The notes below the pieces were generated by a model, which searched no databases, was not told the origin of the DNA, and was given only the letters and a program-made list of their open reading frames with translations. A DNA stretch of 64,000 bases from Callorhinus ursinus. Its lineage: Eukaryota > Chordata > Mammalia > Carnivora > Otariidae. The stretch spans positions 56,835,707-56,899,706 of the forward strand of contig NW_020312848.1 in assembly GCF_003265705.1 (NCBI RefSeq). The letters run 5' to 3'. Below are positions 1 to 12,535 of the stretch, one piece after another. Each line of letters begins with the position of its first letter. The first letter of the stretch is position 1. Made by a program: the position numbers and the translations under genes.

Positions 1-169
1 AAAAGTATCTCCTTCAAGGGAGACCAGTGGGGATTAAATGAGATCATCCATGTCGAGTGCTAAAGAGCAGTCCTAGCAGGTAAGGCTCAGTAAATGACAA
101 GTAGCAGTTTTCTGGAGTTTTAAGAACATTATCACATTCTTTGACGCTTCTTCCAGGTGGTCTGGTCTA
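1..169 (+). repeat. MIR fragment in CTTNBP2 intron 2
   Basis: Positions about 28-103 (ggattaaatgagatcatcc ... ctcagtaaatga) match the 3' part of a MIR SINE in plus orientation. The rest of the stretch is unassigned. Confidence 0.5.
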
Positions 170-595
170 TGTCTCTTTCCCCTGAATCTTAGTCCTGTGA
201 CTGCTTAACAGATCGAATACAATGCAAAGTAACTTCGTGACCCAGATGTTAAGGAACTGGCAGATTCTATATCTCCTGCCTCTTAGGCTGCTCACTGATG
301 GATCCCAGCCCCTTTGTGACAAGGAAGCCCAAGTGGAAGAGGTGGAGAGGAACCCAAGCCCCCAGGCCACAGTCCCTGCAGACCTCCTAGGAGACAACCA
401 GCATGAGGAAGCCATCTTAGAAGTAGATCCTTCCCAACCCTCACTATCCTCCTCTGCTACATGAGGTACAGACTGTCCAACCCAAATCCCACCGAAACTG
501 CAGATATGTGAGCAAAATAAATGACTGATGTTGGTTAAAGCCACTAAGTCTTGGAGTGGGTTTGTAACATAGCAATAGACGACAAAGCAGGAGCA
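170..595 (+). mobile_element. MaLR-like LTR relic (MLT1 type)
   Basis: The right end (gtgagcaaaataaatgactg ... taaagccactaagtcttgg ... agcaatagacgac) has the typical 3' end of MaLR LTRs. The upstream part (cccccaggccacagtccctg ...) is compatible with the LTR body. It is an old solo-LTR relic of an ERVL-MaLR element with no coding content. The left boundary is uncertain. Confidence 0.5.
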
Positions 596-1324
596 CGTTA
601 TTACTTTGGCATCCTTTCTCCTAATAGAGAGGACCACAGGTGAGAACCTTAAAGAGTATTCATCACAAGACTCAAAACTTTTCTAGAGGGAAAATACTCC
701 CAGGGGATCTCTTTTTGTGAGTAAACACAGAACTCCCTGGGAAAGAATTCATTTTAAAGCAAAATACCTTAGTCTTCATCTTGCCTAACCCCCACCAGAG
801 TTGTGGCAGAATCCTACGGAATTGATAATAGAATATATATAAGTAATAAATGGGGCTTTTGAAAAAAATCTCTTTAAAGTCAGTAGTACAAAGAGCAGTA
901 CTGCTTTGTAATCTCAAATAACCCACTAATGCTAAATAGGGGAGACTAGCACCCACTTTGAAAAGCAGTTAAGTGCAGGAGGCCACCATCTGCATCTAAG
1001 AAAGGGGTAGGAGACAAAGCACAGCAGGAGATACCCAAAAAGAAACAACTTTTGGGAGGAGTTGCACACAATCTAGGGACACACAATAGGTAAGGAGCAA
1101 ACTGAAGGAGCATGGCTATTTTCCTTTTATTAAATACATTAAAAATGTTACTATTTTGCTTAGTGATTAGTATGCTTACTTTGACCCTGCTTTTACATGG
1201 CCTTCCATGGTGAGTCTAAGAAAAAAGTCAGTTATGGTACATAATCTTAGTGCTCAGTACTTGTGCTTTGCTGCATTTGTCACAAATGGGACTTGTTAGT
1301 CATGGTTAGTCTCCTTTCCTAGAC
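596..1324. other. Intron 2 sequence, nothing recognised
   Basis: AT-rich intronic DNA. I see no coding exon, RNA gene or repeat family that I can name. Confidence 0.6.
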
Positions 1325-1430
1325 ATTAAGTCCCATGAGTGCAGGGACTGTCTAGCTTCTACTCTCTTCCCAGTGCCCGGCACCTGGCATGACAGAATAT
1401 ATTTAGTAAATATTTGTTGGGTGAATGTTG
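1325..1430 (+). mobile_element. L2 LINE 3' end
   Basis: The text taagtcccatgagtgcaggg ... cccggcacctggcatgac ... taaatatttgttgggtgaatg is the canonical 3' terminus of L2, ending in the typical TGAATG tail. Confidence 0.75.
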
Positions 1431-3179
1431 AAGGACTAGCACTAAAAAAGCTACTGGGAGAACTGCAGCTGATGCTGCATTACTTAAGTATGAATTTACA
1501 TGGGGCACAAACACAATATCCTTTAAAAATAAAAAGGGTTTATACTCTGACACTGAAATTGCTTTCGAAATTACTGGTTGCTGTCATGAGTTAGAAAATA
1601 ATGTGCTCTTATCCTGGAGGAGTTATTTTTATTCACAATCTCCTCTCCATCTATTCAAGTCCTTGTAATACTCCCCAACAGCATATCACCTACATTTAGA
1701 GCCATCACACAGAATTCAGAGTTTTACAGAACCTGTACTTGAATAAATGTCAACTGTAATTGCCTCCTCACATCCCTTCTTTCCCTTTTTCTGTCAATCT
1801 ACTTTCAAAAGTGGTTAACATCATCTCCCTTAAACACTGTTTTTGTCATAGCCTTTCCTACCTCGGAGCCTAAGCGAATTTCAATTCTCTACTGTTTGAA
1901 ATTTAAACTCATTAAGAATTTAACATATTAACAATTCCCATAAACGGTTTCTAAAGTTCTTCCTTTAATTGTGCTACCTATCATCCCTCCAAACCAAACA
2001 CATCTTATTACTATCCCCCAAACAGGCACAAAAACGCATGGAACCTCTGATCCAGCCAAGCAGAGATCATGCAAGGTTTCTTCTCAATACACCAATGAGA
2101 TCTTACTATTTTGTCAAGACACTACGGAGGAAGTCCAACGCACTTTCCAGAGCGTCTATGAAAGTCTGTTCTCCAGTTGCTCATGGGAAAAGACCCATCA
2201 ATAGAAAATCATTGTCAACTCCAAATTAATTTTTAGGGATTATTTAGAGGTTTATCTAAAATGATCTTTTTAAAAATGATTTGATTCCGTTGATTTAGCC
2301 TCTGTGAAAGGAAAACTGAACTTTCTAACGAGGTCAATGATATATCTGCATTTTAACATGCTAATTATTAAGAATACTGAACTCTTTATTGGTAGTGAAT
2401 CTATTACTGCCCTGCCTAAATAACCCACCCTCACAAATTCCCTGCAATTTCTACTGACTGGAAAAAGAAAAAAAAAAAAAAAAGAATTAAAGGATTATGT
2501 AACTTAAGAAAATCAGTACAATAGCCTTTCATGAAAACCAAACTAAATTTCTATTTAATGACTCAGTTTACCATCCGCCATTTTTTAGATGCAAATGAAA
2601 ACAGAAAAACAAGGTGGTATCAAAAAGGTAAAAAAAATAAAATGAACTACAAGAGACAGATTTAATAATGACTAAAAAGTGGGAAGATAAGGATGGCAGT
2701 TCCTTAACTATCGCATCCTTGTCCATTTTATAAATCTTCATTTTCCTAAATTTGTATCATTGAGCATTCAAATGTTCCAACATGTTCTCACCCAGAAGAT
2801 AAGAATATCCTAATTATAGAAAAGTACAGACTTTTTTGCACTTGGGATGATAATTAGAGGAAAACATTTAAAAAATCAATGATGCTTTTCTACATTATCA
2901 TAATTGCCATTCAGTAAGATCTTAGAAGTCTTGCAGGATTTACTATGTTTGTAATTACCTGCAGTCAAACGGGAGGGAAGAGCGAATGAATGATTGCAAC
3001 CCAAGACTGCCTAACAATTTCTGTGCAGCTTTTGTTATTTACAATTGATTACAGGTGCGTGGGAAATGTTCTGGGAATTCATAGCGTTTAAAGTAAAGAA
3101 CCCATGAATGTCAACCAGCTCTAGTTTCATTAATGCTGCCTTTGAAACAGAGGAATGGTGAGTCAAGGTTAGGAGGCAG
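1431..3179. other. Intron 2 sequence, no named element
   Basis: AT-rich DNA with an A run at about 2466-2483. The stretch at 2900-3140 is repeat-free and of balanced composition, so it could be conserved non-coding sequence. That cannot be judged without an alignment. Confidence 0.5.
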
Positions 3180-3325
3180 GCAGAAAATGCCTTATTCTCT
3201 CAGTCTGTTTCTCCATTCCTGAAATGGGGCACGATGACTTATTTCAAGGGATTTCATAGAGATGAGAGGAGATAATACGTGGGAAGTGCCTGGCACATAA
3301 TAAAAACATCACAAGGGTAAGCCCC
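3180..3325 (+). mobile_element. MIR SINE (3' half)
   Basis: tctgtttctccattcctgaa-atggggc ... gagataatacgtgggaagtg-cctggcacataata matches the MIR core and 3' end in plus orientation. Confidence 0.65.
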
Positions 3326-4113
3326 ATTTCATCTCCATGTCCTGCTCCAACTCAACCTACAGGAAACAGCAAGCCTCACCACTCCTGAGCAACATAGGCC
3401 AAATAGAACTGTCCCTTCTTTGGGTTTCAGTTCGTCTACTGCTTAACCCACAATCACGGGGTGGAGGGAGAAGGCTGTGGAAAAGAAACTGTTTTAGTTT
3501 TAAGATTGAACCACCTCCCTCCTTTCACTTTTATGACTGCAAACAGAGGCAGCTGCAAACAAAATTATTCATGCAAAGTTAACGCCGCTAAAAATCAAAG
3601 ATTGAATATTATAAAGAATACGATGTCTAAATAAGGAGATGAGGGAATAGACTGGCAAAGCAAAAAATAAGTGTCTATAATTCGTAGAGCTAGTATTTTT
3701 ATCATGCCATTCCTACACACTTAAAACAGTCACTTTTAAAAATAATACATATTATCTGATTGCCAATACATTTTAGAAGCTTCCCAAATTCCTAAGCCCT
3801 CCTGGGGGGTGAGGAGTAGCTCTGCTTTAGAAAACGTTGTCGTCTGGACAACATCTGACGAATCACTTCTCTCTCTCCAAGCTGCTCTCACAACCAAGCG
3901 CTCAGGACTCACAGCAGTCACTTATTTTCCCACTTGCCTTAGGCTTGCTGGCAGGAGAAATTAACGGAGAGATTTGCCCTAGTTCCCACCTGGCACCCTC
4001 CACCTTGAGGAGAATTCTACCCTGGGGAATAATACCGCCCATTTTATGAGATACGAAGACGACCAAGATCTGTAACTCAAAGTATAAAGAAAAGGAGAAA
4101 GTTTAAGGGGAAG

Positions 4114-4115
<2 letters not shown>

Positions 4116-4147
<32 letters not shown>

Positions 4148-4293
4148 TTTATTTGAGAGGGATAGCAAGAGAGCACAAGCAGGGAGGAAAGGGAGAAGCA
4201 GACTCCCCGCTGAGCAGGGTGGCCAATATGGGACTGGGATCATGACCTGAGCTGAAGGCAGACGCTTAACGACTGAGCCACCCAGGCGCCCCT
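4116..4293 (-). mobile_element. CAN-SINE (tRNA-Lys derived)
   Basis: The copy is in minus orientation: a T26+ tract on the left (A tail) and gactgagccacccaggcgcc on the right (tRNA head with A box). Imperfect 15-bp duplications flank it: taaggggaagtcttt (about 4104) and taaggagaagtcttt (about 4293). Confidence 0.95.
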
Positions 4294-4329
4294 AAGGAGA
4301 AGTCTTTCTATTAAGACTGAGGTTCAACT

Positions 4330-4460
4330 GGAAATAGTTTTTTCAAGAACCCTCTATGTGCCAGTCCCTGGCTAGGTGCTGTAGCATATTATCTCATTTA
4401 ACTCTTACAATTTAAAACAAATCCATGACTGTGCATGGAGACCAGAGAGATGTAACATTA
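4330..4460 (-). mobile_element. MIR relic
   Basis: ctatgtgccagtccctggct followed by atctcatttaactcttacaa is the reverse complement of the MIR 3' region. Confidence 0.55.
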
Positions 4461-5565
4461 AAGCATCCACCCAGCCCCATTTACCTAGGAATTTAAAGGC
4501 CAACTTAAAGGCAGAATGGCTTTAATGCCCAGACATCAGCACACAGATGGTCCTTTCCCCCTTACTCAGGGAGTTTCAACCTCTCCTGTGCATAAAAATT
4601 ACTGTTCAGGCTTGAATATACAAAATCGTGTCTTACGAATAAATTCAGAGCTTCCCCAGGGTTTACTCTCGGCAATATTTTAACCACTAAAACCTAAGGC
4701 CTGTAGGAGCTGCACCTCCACTTGGATTCGGGTGACGAGCCTAGTACAGTGCTTAACACCAAGAGAGAACTCCATCCATCGTTTGCTTTCCATAGAAGAA
4801 TTTCATGAGAAGTGTTAAGGGCTTGTCAGAACTAGCATTTTATTTTAGTAGGGCGTAATCATGTGAACATGGGCCCTGCAATGGTCCACTTAAGACAGGC
4901 CAAAATGGACGCATTTGAGCAGAACAAATTCAGACAGTTGAAACATTTTTTATTGTTGCTAGGTCACTTTTAGCACCATGTGAAGCAAGCTTCTGCTACT
5001 CTATCCAATCCTATGTGAAAAAGCTAAAAAGGAAGTTTATTTTAGAACAGACAGGCCTTTAGAAATGCATAATAATCTTGAAAGAAGAGGGCTTTTAACT
5101 ATAAAATTCACTTAACGTAAAAATCTAAACTGAACTGGGATGAACTGGGTTGGAAACAGCAAAACTGAAGACAGAATTTTGCCTTTCAAAAAATTTCACA
5201 TGGAGAACTTACCTTATCAATCTTATTTAGGTGCACTACACCTTAACTAAAAACCATAATCAGCTTGTCTTAACAGTCTGAAGAAAGACACTGCTCACTG
5301 CTAAATGACAAAAGTGATAAGCAAGCACATTTTCCATGCCTTCTTAAAGGGCAATGATTATAAGCATCTGAGATATTCACATTTCTTAGACAATCCCTAT
5401 GACATTCTGCCTTCACTCTCGCCCTCCTGCAAACTTTCGTCTGTCTCGCAGTTAGGGTGACCTTTGTAATTTTTTCCCTTGACAATGGTGATAAATTTTA
5501 AATATTTACATTAAATATTTACATTTAATAAATTAAAATTTTAATGCAAAAAAATAAATGCAACA
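4461..5565. other. Intron 2 sequence, mostly unassigned
   Basis: A weak L2-like 3' end may lie at about 4640-4770 (cctagtacagtgcttaacacc). Around 5490-5560 the DNA is very AT-rich, with a repeated aatatttacatttaa motif. No exon is seen. Confidence 0.45.
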
Positions 5566-5569
5566 TAAT

Positions 5570-6100
5570 TGTGCTGCTAGAATCTTTTAGAAAATCATAT
5601 CGACTCACTGGCATTCTCAAGCTTAAAACACTTCAGTGGCTACCCTGATATGAAATGAAATCTGACTTTATCATGGTCTTCACTCTCCAGTATGGTCTGG
5701 CCTCAGCTTAGTTCTGCATCTGATCTTGTGCCACTCTCTCTCTTGTTCTCTGACTTCCTACAGTTCCTATAAATTGCCAAGCTCCCTCCTCTCTTAGGCC
5801 CTTTGTATGTGCTGCTCCCCTTGTAAGAACACTCTTCTTCCAACTAGATTCCTGATACCCCTCCAAGTCTCCGGGGGGTGTCACTTCCTCAGAGAGAACT
5901 TTCCTGACCCAATCCAGAGTAATCTCTCTTCTCATGGTATTCTTTCCCTTTGGTAATCATAATGTGAATTTAGATGTTTTGGTTTATTGTTTTAATGTCC
6001 CTCTCTCCCACTGGACTCTAAGAGAAAACTCATGCTCCTTGTTCACCACTGCTGAACCCAAGACATGCCTAAAGATAAACATCCGTTGAACGAATGGATA
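5570..6100 (+). mobile_element. L2 LINE 3' fragment, about 530 bp
   Basis: The series cttaaaacacttcagtggct ... ctgatcttgtgccactctct ... ctttgtatgtgctgctcccc ... actttcctgacccaatccag ... actggactctaagagaaaac ... ccgttgaacgaatgg follows L2 consensus order from the ORF2 end to the 3' tail. Confidence 0.85.
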
Positions 6101-7440
6101 CATGGATCCCCTTGCCTTCTCCTCAAAGATCCCCACCATGTTCAAATATCATTTCAATTATACAATACAGACTCTCCTATTTGTTCAATACCTATTTACG
6201 TTTTGACTCCAAAAATCAAAAGGGAGAAGCTGAAACCTCTTATGTTTCTTTCCAAAATAATCACAACCAAAGAGAAGGAAGAATTTTGAGTACTATCTTA
6301 GTTAGATCCTTGTTTCCTCTTCTAATCAAGACAGAGCTAATCATAAACATAGCAAATGAAATTCCCATAAGAACACATGATCTGTGGCTTAGCCACTGAG
6401 TATAAGATGAGGTGGTTAAAATCTTATCAGAATGCTTCAAAGGAACACCCTGTATTCTCAGATCACAAGGAACTATTCTTAAGAGGAACTGTTCAGTGAA
6501 CAGTACCCAAAATTATGATAATCTTCAAAGTGTACAAAAAGTATCCCTGTTTTCATGCCATCTGTAACTCTGAATCTATCCTGAACCCAGTGTAAAACAA
6601 ATGGTACATCATTGAGCTGAACAATGAGCTTTAGTTTGTTCCCACAGATGTCCTAATGATTTATTAATAATCATCAGCAAGAAAATGTTGCTTGAGTGAG
6701 TTCAGTTGCTTATTAAAAAAATACTGATAAACATTTTGCTTTCATAGCACCATCAACTTTCATTTCTTAATACATAAAAAAGCACTATTTTGCCTGGCAT
6801 TCCATTTTTTTCCCTTCACTAATAGTAAATGTTCATCAGGAAAATAAAATTTCTCAGACGAATAAGAAGTGAGGCTTCCTATGTCTGTCCTACTGGACAA
6901 AATACAATGCTATATAAGAATCATCAGCTAGTCGTATTTTATGAAAAGTGATTTGCATGCAAGAACAACACAACGTCTGGTCAACTCTTCCTTTTCTCTA
7001 GACATGGAACAAAGGTGTTATCTCAGCAGACAGAAAAGGAAACAGTTTGTTTTCATGAACTGAGCTCTGCTCAGCAAATTCATTCATTCACTAATTAAAA
7101 TGAACAAAAAAGGGTATGTTTTGGTCAATCAATTGCCTGAAATCATAGGAGAATTTTGAAACACAAAAGGCTGCATGTTTTACTTAGCTGAAACCAGAAG
7201 GCTCCTCTTTTATCATGATTTAGCAAACATGTCATATGAGGAAAACCTCACAATCCTCTGTAGTATAGCAGTAGCTGCTTTCAAAACCGGAGCGGAAGCA
7301 TTCTTGTTTAATGATTTTATTTTATTTGAAGAGATTGCCTTTGTTCTATGTTAAGACTCTAACATTGAGCCATAAAACTATAAAGGTTTTTTCATAGAAA
7401 AAGTAAAGCATGTAATTTCTGCATATAAAACTATAGTGCA
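6101..7440. other. Intron 2 sequence, repeat-poor
   Basis: About 1.3 kb of AT-rich DNA in which I recognise no repeat or exon. It ends at the SINE target site aaaactatagtgca (7427-7440). Confidence 0.5.
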
Positions 7441-7668
7441 GGGCGCCTGGGTGGCTCAGTTGGTTAGGCAACTACCTTCGGCTCGGGTCATGATCCTGGA
7501 GTCCCGGGATCGAGTCCCACATCGGGCTCCCTGCTCAGCGGGGAGTCTGCTTCTCCCTCTGACCCTCTTCCCTCTTGTGCTCTCTGTCTCTCATTCTCTC
7601 TCTCTCAAATAAATAAAATCTTTAAAAAAATAAATAAACAAAAATAAAACCCAAATTCTTTTAAAAAA
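7441..7668 (+). mobile_element. CAN-SINE, subfamily with 'gaccctcttccctc' body
   Basis: The tRNA head gggcgcctgggtggctcagt starts at 7441. The B-box-like cgggatcgagtccc and an A-rich tail with AAATAAATAAA follow. Near-perfect 14-bp target duplications flank it: aaaactatagtgca (7427-7440) and aaaactataatgca (7669-7682). Confidence 0.96.
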
Positions 7669-8147
7669 AAAACTATAATGCAATTTTAAATGTGGTGTGT
7701 TTTGGAAGAGTCATGAAGTTTCTTAAATGGGCATTTTCAAATATTTAGTTTTGAGGGAAATAGTTCAAAGAAAAATCACTTGTTTCTTAATAAAATGTAT
7801 TTCTCATTCCAGTATAGTTAACATACAGTGTTTATTAGTTTCAGGTGTACAATAATAGTGATTTGACAATTCTATACATTACTCAGTGCTCATCATGATA
7901 AGCGTACTCTTAATCCCCTTCGCCTATTTCACCCATCCCTCCACCAACCTCTCCTCTGGTGACCATCAGTTTGTTCTCTATAGTAAAAGTTCGTTTTTTT
8001 GTCTCTTTTTCCTTGTTCATTTTGTTTTTTTTTTAAATTCCACATGAGTGAAATCATGTGGTATTGGTCTTTCTCTGACTTATTTCACTTAGCATTATAC
8101 CTTCTAGATTCATTCATGTTGCAAATGGCAAGATTTCATTCTTTTTT

Positions 8148-8449
8148 TTAAAATTTATTGTTATGTTAATCACCATATATTACATCATTAGTTTTTGGTG
8201 CAGTGTTCCATGATTCATTGTTTGTTCATAACACTCAGTGCTCCATGCAGAACGTGCCCTCCTCAATACCCATCACCAGGATAACCCATCCCCCTCCCCC
8301 CCTCCCCTCTAGAACCCTCAGTTTGTTTTTCAGAGTCCATCATCTCTCATGGTTCATCTCCCCCTCTGACATACTCCCCTTTTCTTCCTCTCCTGTTATC
8401 TTCTTCTTTTTCTTTTTTCTTAAAATATGTTGCATTATTTGTTTCAGAA
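8148..8449 (-). mobile_element. Younger L1 3' end nested in the older L1
   Basis: This is a 300-bp 3'-UTR fragment in minus orientation, with its poly-A seen as a T run on the left. The host text agatttcattcttttt is present on both sides (about 8132-8147 and 8451-8466), marking a target-site duplication. The same 3' end recurs at 42310-42372. Confidence 0.82.
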
Positions 8450-8520
8450 AGGATTTCATTCTTTTTATGACTAATTTTCCACTGTGTGTGTACACAAATA
8501 TGCACACTCATTTTCTTTTT

Positions 8521-8533
8521 TAAAAAATATTTT

Positions 8534-8564
<31 letters not shown>

Positions 8565-8707
8565 CACAAGCAGGAGAAGCAGCAGGCAGAGGGAGAAGCA
8601 GGCTCCCTGCTGAGCAAGGAGCCTGGTTTGGGACTCAATCCCTGAACCCCGGGATCATGACCTGAGCCGAAGGCAGACGCTTAACCAACTGAGCCACCCA
8701 GGCGTCC
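8521..8707 (-). mobile_element. CAN-SINE inserted in L1
   Basis: Minus orientation, with a (GA)n tract and the head complement gagccacccaggcgtccc on the right. The L1 text cacactcattttcttttt and cacacacattttctttat forms the flanking duplication. Confidence 0.92.
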
Positions 8708-9720
8708 CACACACATTTTCTTTATCCATTCATCAATCTATGGACACTTGGGCTGCTTCCATAATTTGGTTGTTGTAAATTATGCTGCTATAAACATATG
8801 GGTGCATGTATCTTTTCAAACTAGTGTTTTTGTATTCTTTGGTTAAATACCCAATAGTGGAATTACTGGATCACATGGTAGTTCTATTTCTAACTTTTTA
8901 AGGAACCTCTGTACCGTTTTCCACAGTAACTGCTCCAGTTTGCATTCCCCCAACAGTGATGAGGGCTCCTTTTTCTCCACATCCTCACCTACACTTGTTG
9001 TATGTTGGGTCTTTGATTTTAGCCATTTTGACAGATGTGAGGTGGTATCTCATTGTGGTTTTGATTTGCATGTCCCTGATGATGAGTGATGTTGAGCATC
9101 TTTTCATGAGTCTCTTCGCCATCTGTTTGTCTTCATTGGAGAAATGTCTGCTCACATCTTCTGTCCATTTTTAATTAGATTTTTTTTGGTGTTGAGTTGT
9201 ATAAATTCCTTATATATTTTGGATACTAACTCTATTGGATAGGTTATTTGCAAATATCTTCTCCCATTCTGTAAGTTGTCTTTCAGTTTTGTTGATTGTT
9301 TCCTTTGCTGTGCAGAACCTTTGTATTTTGATGTTGTCCTAATAGTTTATTTTTGCTTTTGTTTCCCTTGCCTCAGGAGACCAATCTAGAAAAATGCTGC
9401 TATGGCTAATGTCAGAGAAATTAATTACTGCCTGTACTCTCTTCTTGGATTTTTATAGTTTCAGGTCTCACATTTGGGTCTTTAATCCATTTTGAGTTTA
9501 TTTTTGTGTATGGTATGAGAAAGTCATCCAGTTTCATTCTTTTGCATATAGCTGTTCAGTTTTCCTAACACCATTCATTGAAGAGACTTTTTCCCATTGT
9601 ATATTCTTGTCTCCTTTGTTGAAGATTAATTGACCACATAATTGTGGGTTTATTTCTGTGTTTTCTATCCTGCCCCATTGATCTATGTGTCTATTTTTAT
9701 GCCAGTACCTTACTATTTTG

Positions 9721-9838
9721 TTGGGGTTTTTTTTTAGTTTATTTTTTTTAGTAATCTCTATGCCCAATGTAGGGCTCAAACTCACAACCCTGAGATCAAG
9801 AGTCACCTGCTCCTCCAACTGAGCCAGCCAGGTGCCCC
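9721..9838 (-). mobile_element. Old, short CAN-SINE inserted in L1 ORF2
   Basis: The minus strand starts gggcacctggctggctcagt and runs into ccctacattgggcatagaga and an A-rich tail, without the usual CT-rich body. The L1 text 'gccagtacc' is present on both sides (9701 and about 9837), showing where it interrupted ORF2. Confidence 0.8.
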
Positions 9839-10723
9839 AGTACCACAATACTGTTTTGATTACTATAGCTTTATAGTCTATCTTTAAATCTGAGTTTGTG
9901 ATACCACCAAGTTTTGTTCTTTTTTAAGACTGCTTTGGCTGTTCAGGGTCCTTTGTGGTTCCAGACAAATTTTAAGATTATCTGTTCTAGTTCTGTGAAA
10001 AATGCTGTCAGTATTTTGTAGAGATTGCAATAAATCTGTAGATTGCTTTGGGTAGTATGGACATTTTGACAATATTTATTCTAATCCATGAGCATGGAAG
10101 GTCTTTCTGTTTCTTTGTGTTGTCTCCAATTTCTTTCATCAAGGTTTTATAGTTTTCAGAGTACAAGTCCTTCAGCTCCTTGGTTAAGTTTATTCCTAGG
10201 TATTTTATTATTTTTAGTGCAATTGTAAATAGGATTTTCTTAATTTCTCTTTCTGCCAATTCATTATTAGGGTATAGAAATGCAATAGATTTCTGTATAT
10301 TGATTTTGTATCCTGCGACCTTACTGAATTCATTTATTAGTTCTAGTAGTTTAGTAGATTCTTCAGGGTTTTCTACATATAGTAACATGTCATCTGCAAA
10401 TAGTGGAAGTTTTACTTCTTCCTTACCAATCTGGACACCTTTTATTTATTTTTCTTATCTGATTGCTATGGCTAGGACTTCTATGCTGAATAAAAGTGGT
10501 GAGAGTAGACACCCTTGTCTCATTCCTGATCTTAGGGGAAAAGTTCTTTATTTTTTTTCACCATTGAGTATGATGTTAACTGTCATTAACATATATGTTT
10601 CATATAAAGCATGTTGAGGTATATTCCCTCTAAACCTACTTTGATGGGAGTTTTTAATAAAGGATGTTGCATTTATAATGAAATGTATTTGAGCAGCATT
10701 TTCTTGACCGGTATTACTTACAG

Positions 10724-10932
10724 CAGTGTTTCTCAACTGGGGGCGATTGTGTACCCCAAGGGAAGACCTTTTTGGCTGTCACACCTACAGAAGTGCTACT
10801 GGCATCTAGCGAGCAGACAGACCAGGACTGCTGCAAAACACACTACAATGTACAAGATAGCCCCTCTTTTCACAACAACCACAACAAATACCCAGTCCCA
10901 AATGTCAAGAGTGCCGAGGGGAGATAACCTGC
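10724..10932 (+). mobile_element. MER20 (hAT-type DNA transposon relic)
   Basis: cagtgtttctcaactggggg, gtgctactggcatctagcga, ctacaatgtacaagatagcc and caagagtgccgagg follow the MER20 consensus in order over about 209 bp, close to full length. Confidence 0.88.
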
Positions 10933-12535
10933 TTCAAAGCAAAACCATCCAAAACATTTTTTTAATTGAGTTTTGAACCCAATGAACAGTTAAGGTTTTT
11001 AAAAAGGAAGATCATTCTAGACAAAATCTGAACATATATAGAGTCATAGTCTGAGAAAACTAAAACATGGCCCCAAATGACACTACGTGGGACAATTAAT
11101 TTTAGCATAAAGAAGGTATATACAATGTTCTAAATGGACACAATTTTGGCATAATAAATCTCCACTAATATTCACCTCGAACTTTCATTTTTGTACCTGG
11201 TACACAGTAGATACTCAACAAATATTTGAGGGTAGGAGGAAAGGAAGGATCTATCTTCTTATACCATACCACAGGATCTTTTATAACATTAAACCAAGAT
11301 AATGGACTGCATTAGGTTATTAGATGTCCTCCAAAGTCCTCCCCTCCCAGGGAGCCAGCCAGTCAGAAACGTTCCCCAGAACTTGGCTAGGTGTGTCCAC
11401 AGAAGTTCTCCCCTATGCACATGATTATGCTTCTCCTTCATTTCCTCTCCTGCCTTCTTTACAACAGGTTTGGGATGTGGACATGGCACTGACAGTTTCA
11501 ACCATACCAGTGAGGCTAATTCCCTAAGGAGAGCAGTAAGATAGATATAATCTGGGCTGTTGACTGACCACTTGGCTTAGCACTACTTCTCCAGCATAGA
11601 CGGTGAGCACCTCCAGACTGGTAGGAGAAATAAACTTCGTATTTAATCTATCCTATTTTGGGTCTCTTGTTGCAGCCACTTATACAAGGCAATTCTATAA
11701 TTTTATATCCCCTAGGATGTAAGTACTATAAATGCATTCTATCCAAAGAAATGTTAAATGGTAATTTTTAAAAGTTTCAGTGCAAATAATACTTAAAAAT
11801 CTGTATTATATACTTTATAGTAACTATAGGTTATGAGGAAGAAATGCCATGTCAATAATACTGTTAATTCTCATTTACCAATCTAAAAGGAAAAAGAAGG
11901 AATACAAGAAATCTGGATCCCTTTTGACTAAGGTACTGATAAAAATTCTAGAAGCAAGATGGAAAAGAAGTAAAAGCCAGAAGATTCCACAAACTAAACA
12001 ATTAGCGTCAAATAGATGATCTCTTAACAGGCTATATATTCAAACTTTGAATGTACAATTAAATTTAATCCAAAAGGTTCTGTATCTATCATGGTTTTCA
12101 GAAAATACAGCATATTCTCAATTATACTTCACAGTAATTTTCCTCTAAACTTCATTTGGCATATTTATTTGGTCAAAGATTTATTCCTACTTTTTGTGGA
12201 TGAGAGGGAATCCTTGATAGAATATTTCTCATGCAATTAAGACATATTTCAGTTAAGCAGTTCATATTGTCCAAAAACATTGCACTTTTTAAAATATAAT
12301 CCCCCCCAATAAAAATTAATCTCCTGAATACTACATCTGTTATAAAGCCAAGGAGTTTTACTGGGAAATATTTTTACCTTAAACATGAAAATAGTAAACG
12401 TACCACTATATATATTGTAATTTCATAACACCCTCCCCCCGTATTTATGAACTGTTTTGAAAAGTTTATTGCCATTAATCCAATGATCTATGCAATTTTT
12501 TATGATAACTTGAAAATCAAAAACATCAGAGTAGG
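10933..12535. other. Intron 2 sequence with a small L2-like end and a possible LTR relic
   Basis: At 11190-11240, acctggtacacagtagatac-tcaacaaatatttg is an L2-type 3' end. At about 11440-11705, gaaataaacttcgtatttaat and ttttgggtctcttgttgcagc resemble an ERVL/MaLR LTR 3' end, with low confidence. The rest is AT-rich and unassigned, with a C7 run at 12301. Confidence 0.4.

Larger units (their letters stand above)
7788..10723 (-). mobile_element. 5'-truncated carnivore L1, minus strand, interrupted by later insertions
   Basis: Read on the minus strand, the right part is the end of ORF2. It shows the reverse-transcriptase FADD box (10389-10400, within [20 protein letters not shown]) and then [12 protein letters not shown] and IKYLGINL, followed by the C-terminal region and the 3' UTR toward 7790. 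Frameshifts and stops break it, so it is non-functional. It is 5' truncated near 10723, next to a MER20. It holds a nested younger L1 end (8148-8449) and two SINEs (8521-8707 and 9721-9838). Much of the 9.0-10.7 kb open-frame material comes from this relic. Confidence 0.92.

Noticed and set aside
8203..9174. Hydrophobic plus-strand frames between 8.2 and 9.2 kb
   Set aside because: Antisense translation of the T-rich L1 3' UTR and ORF2 end.
10008..10388. 126-codon minus-strand frame with FADD-downstream reverse-transcriptase text
   Set aside because: Real L1 ORF2 remnant, but interrupted by stops and frameshifts, so it is reported as part of the L1 relic, not as a gene.
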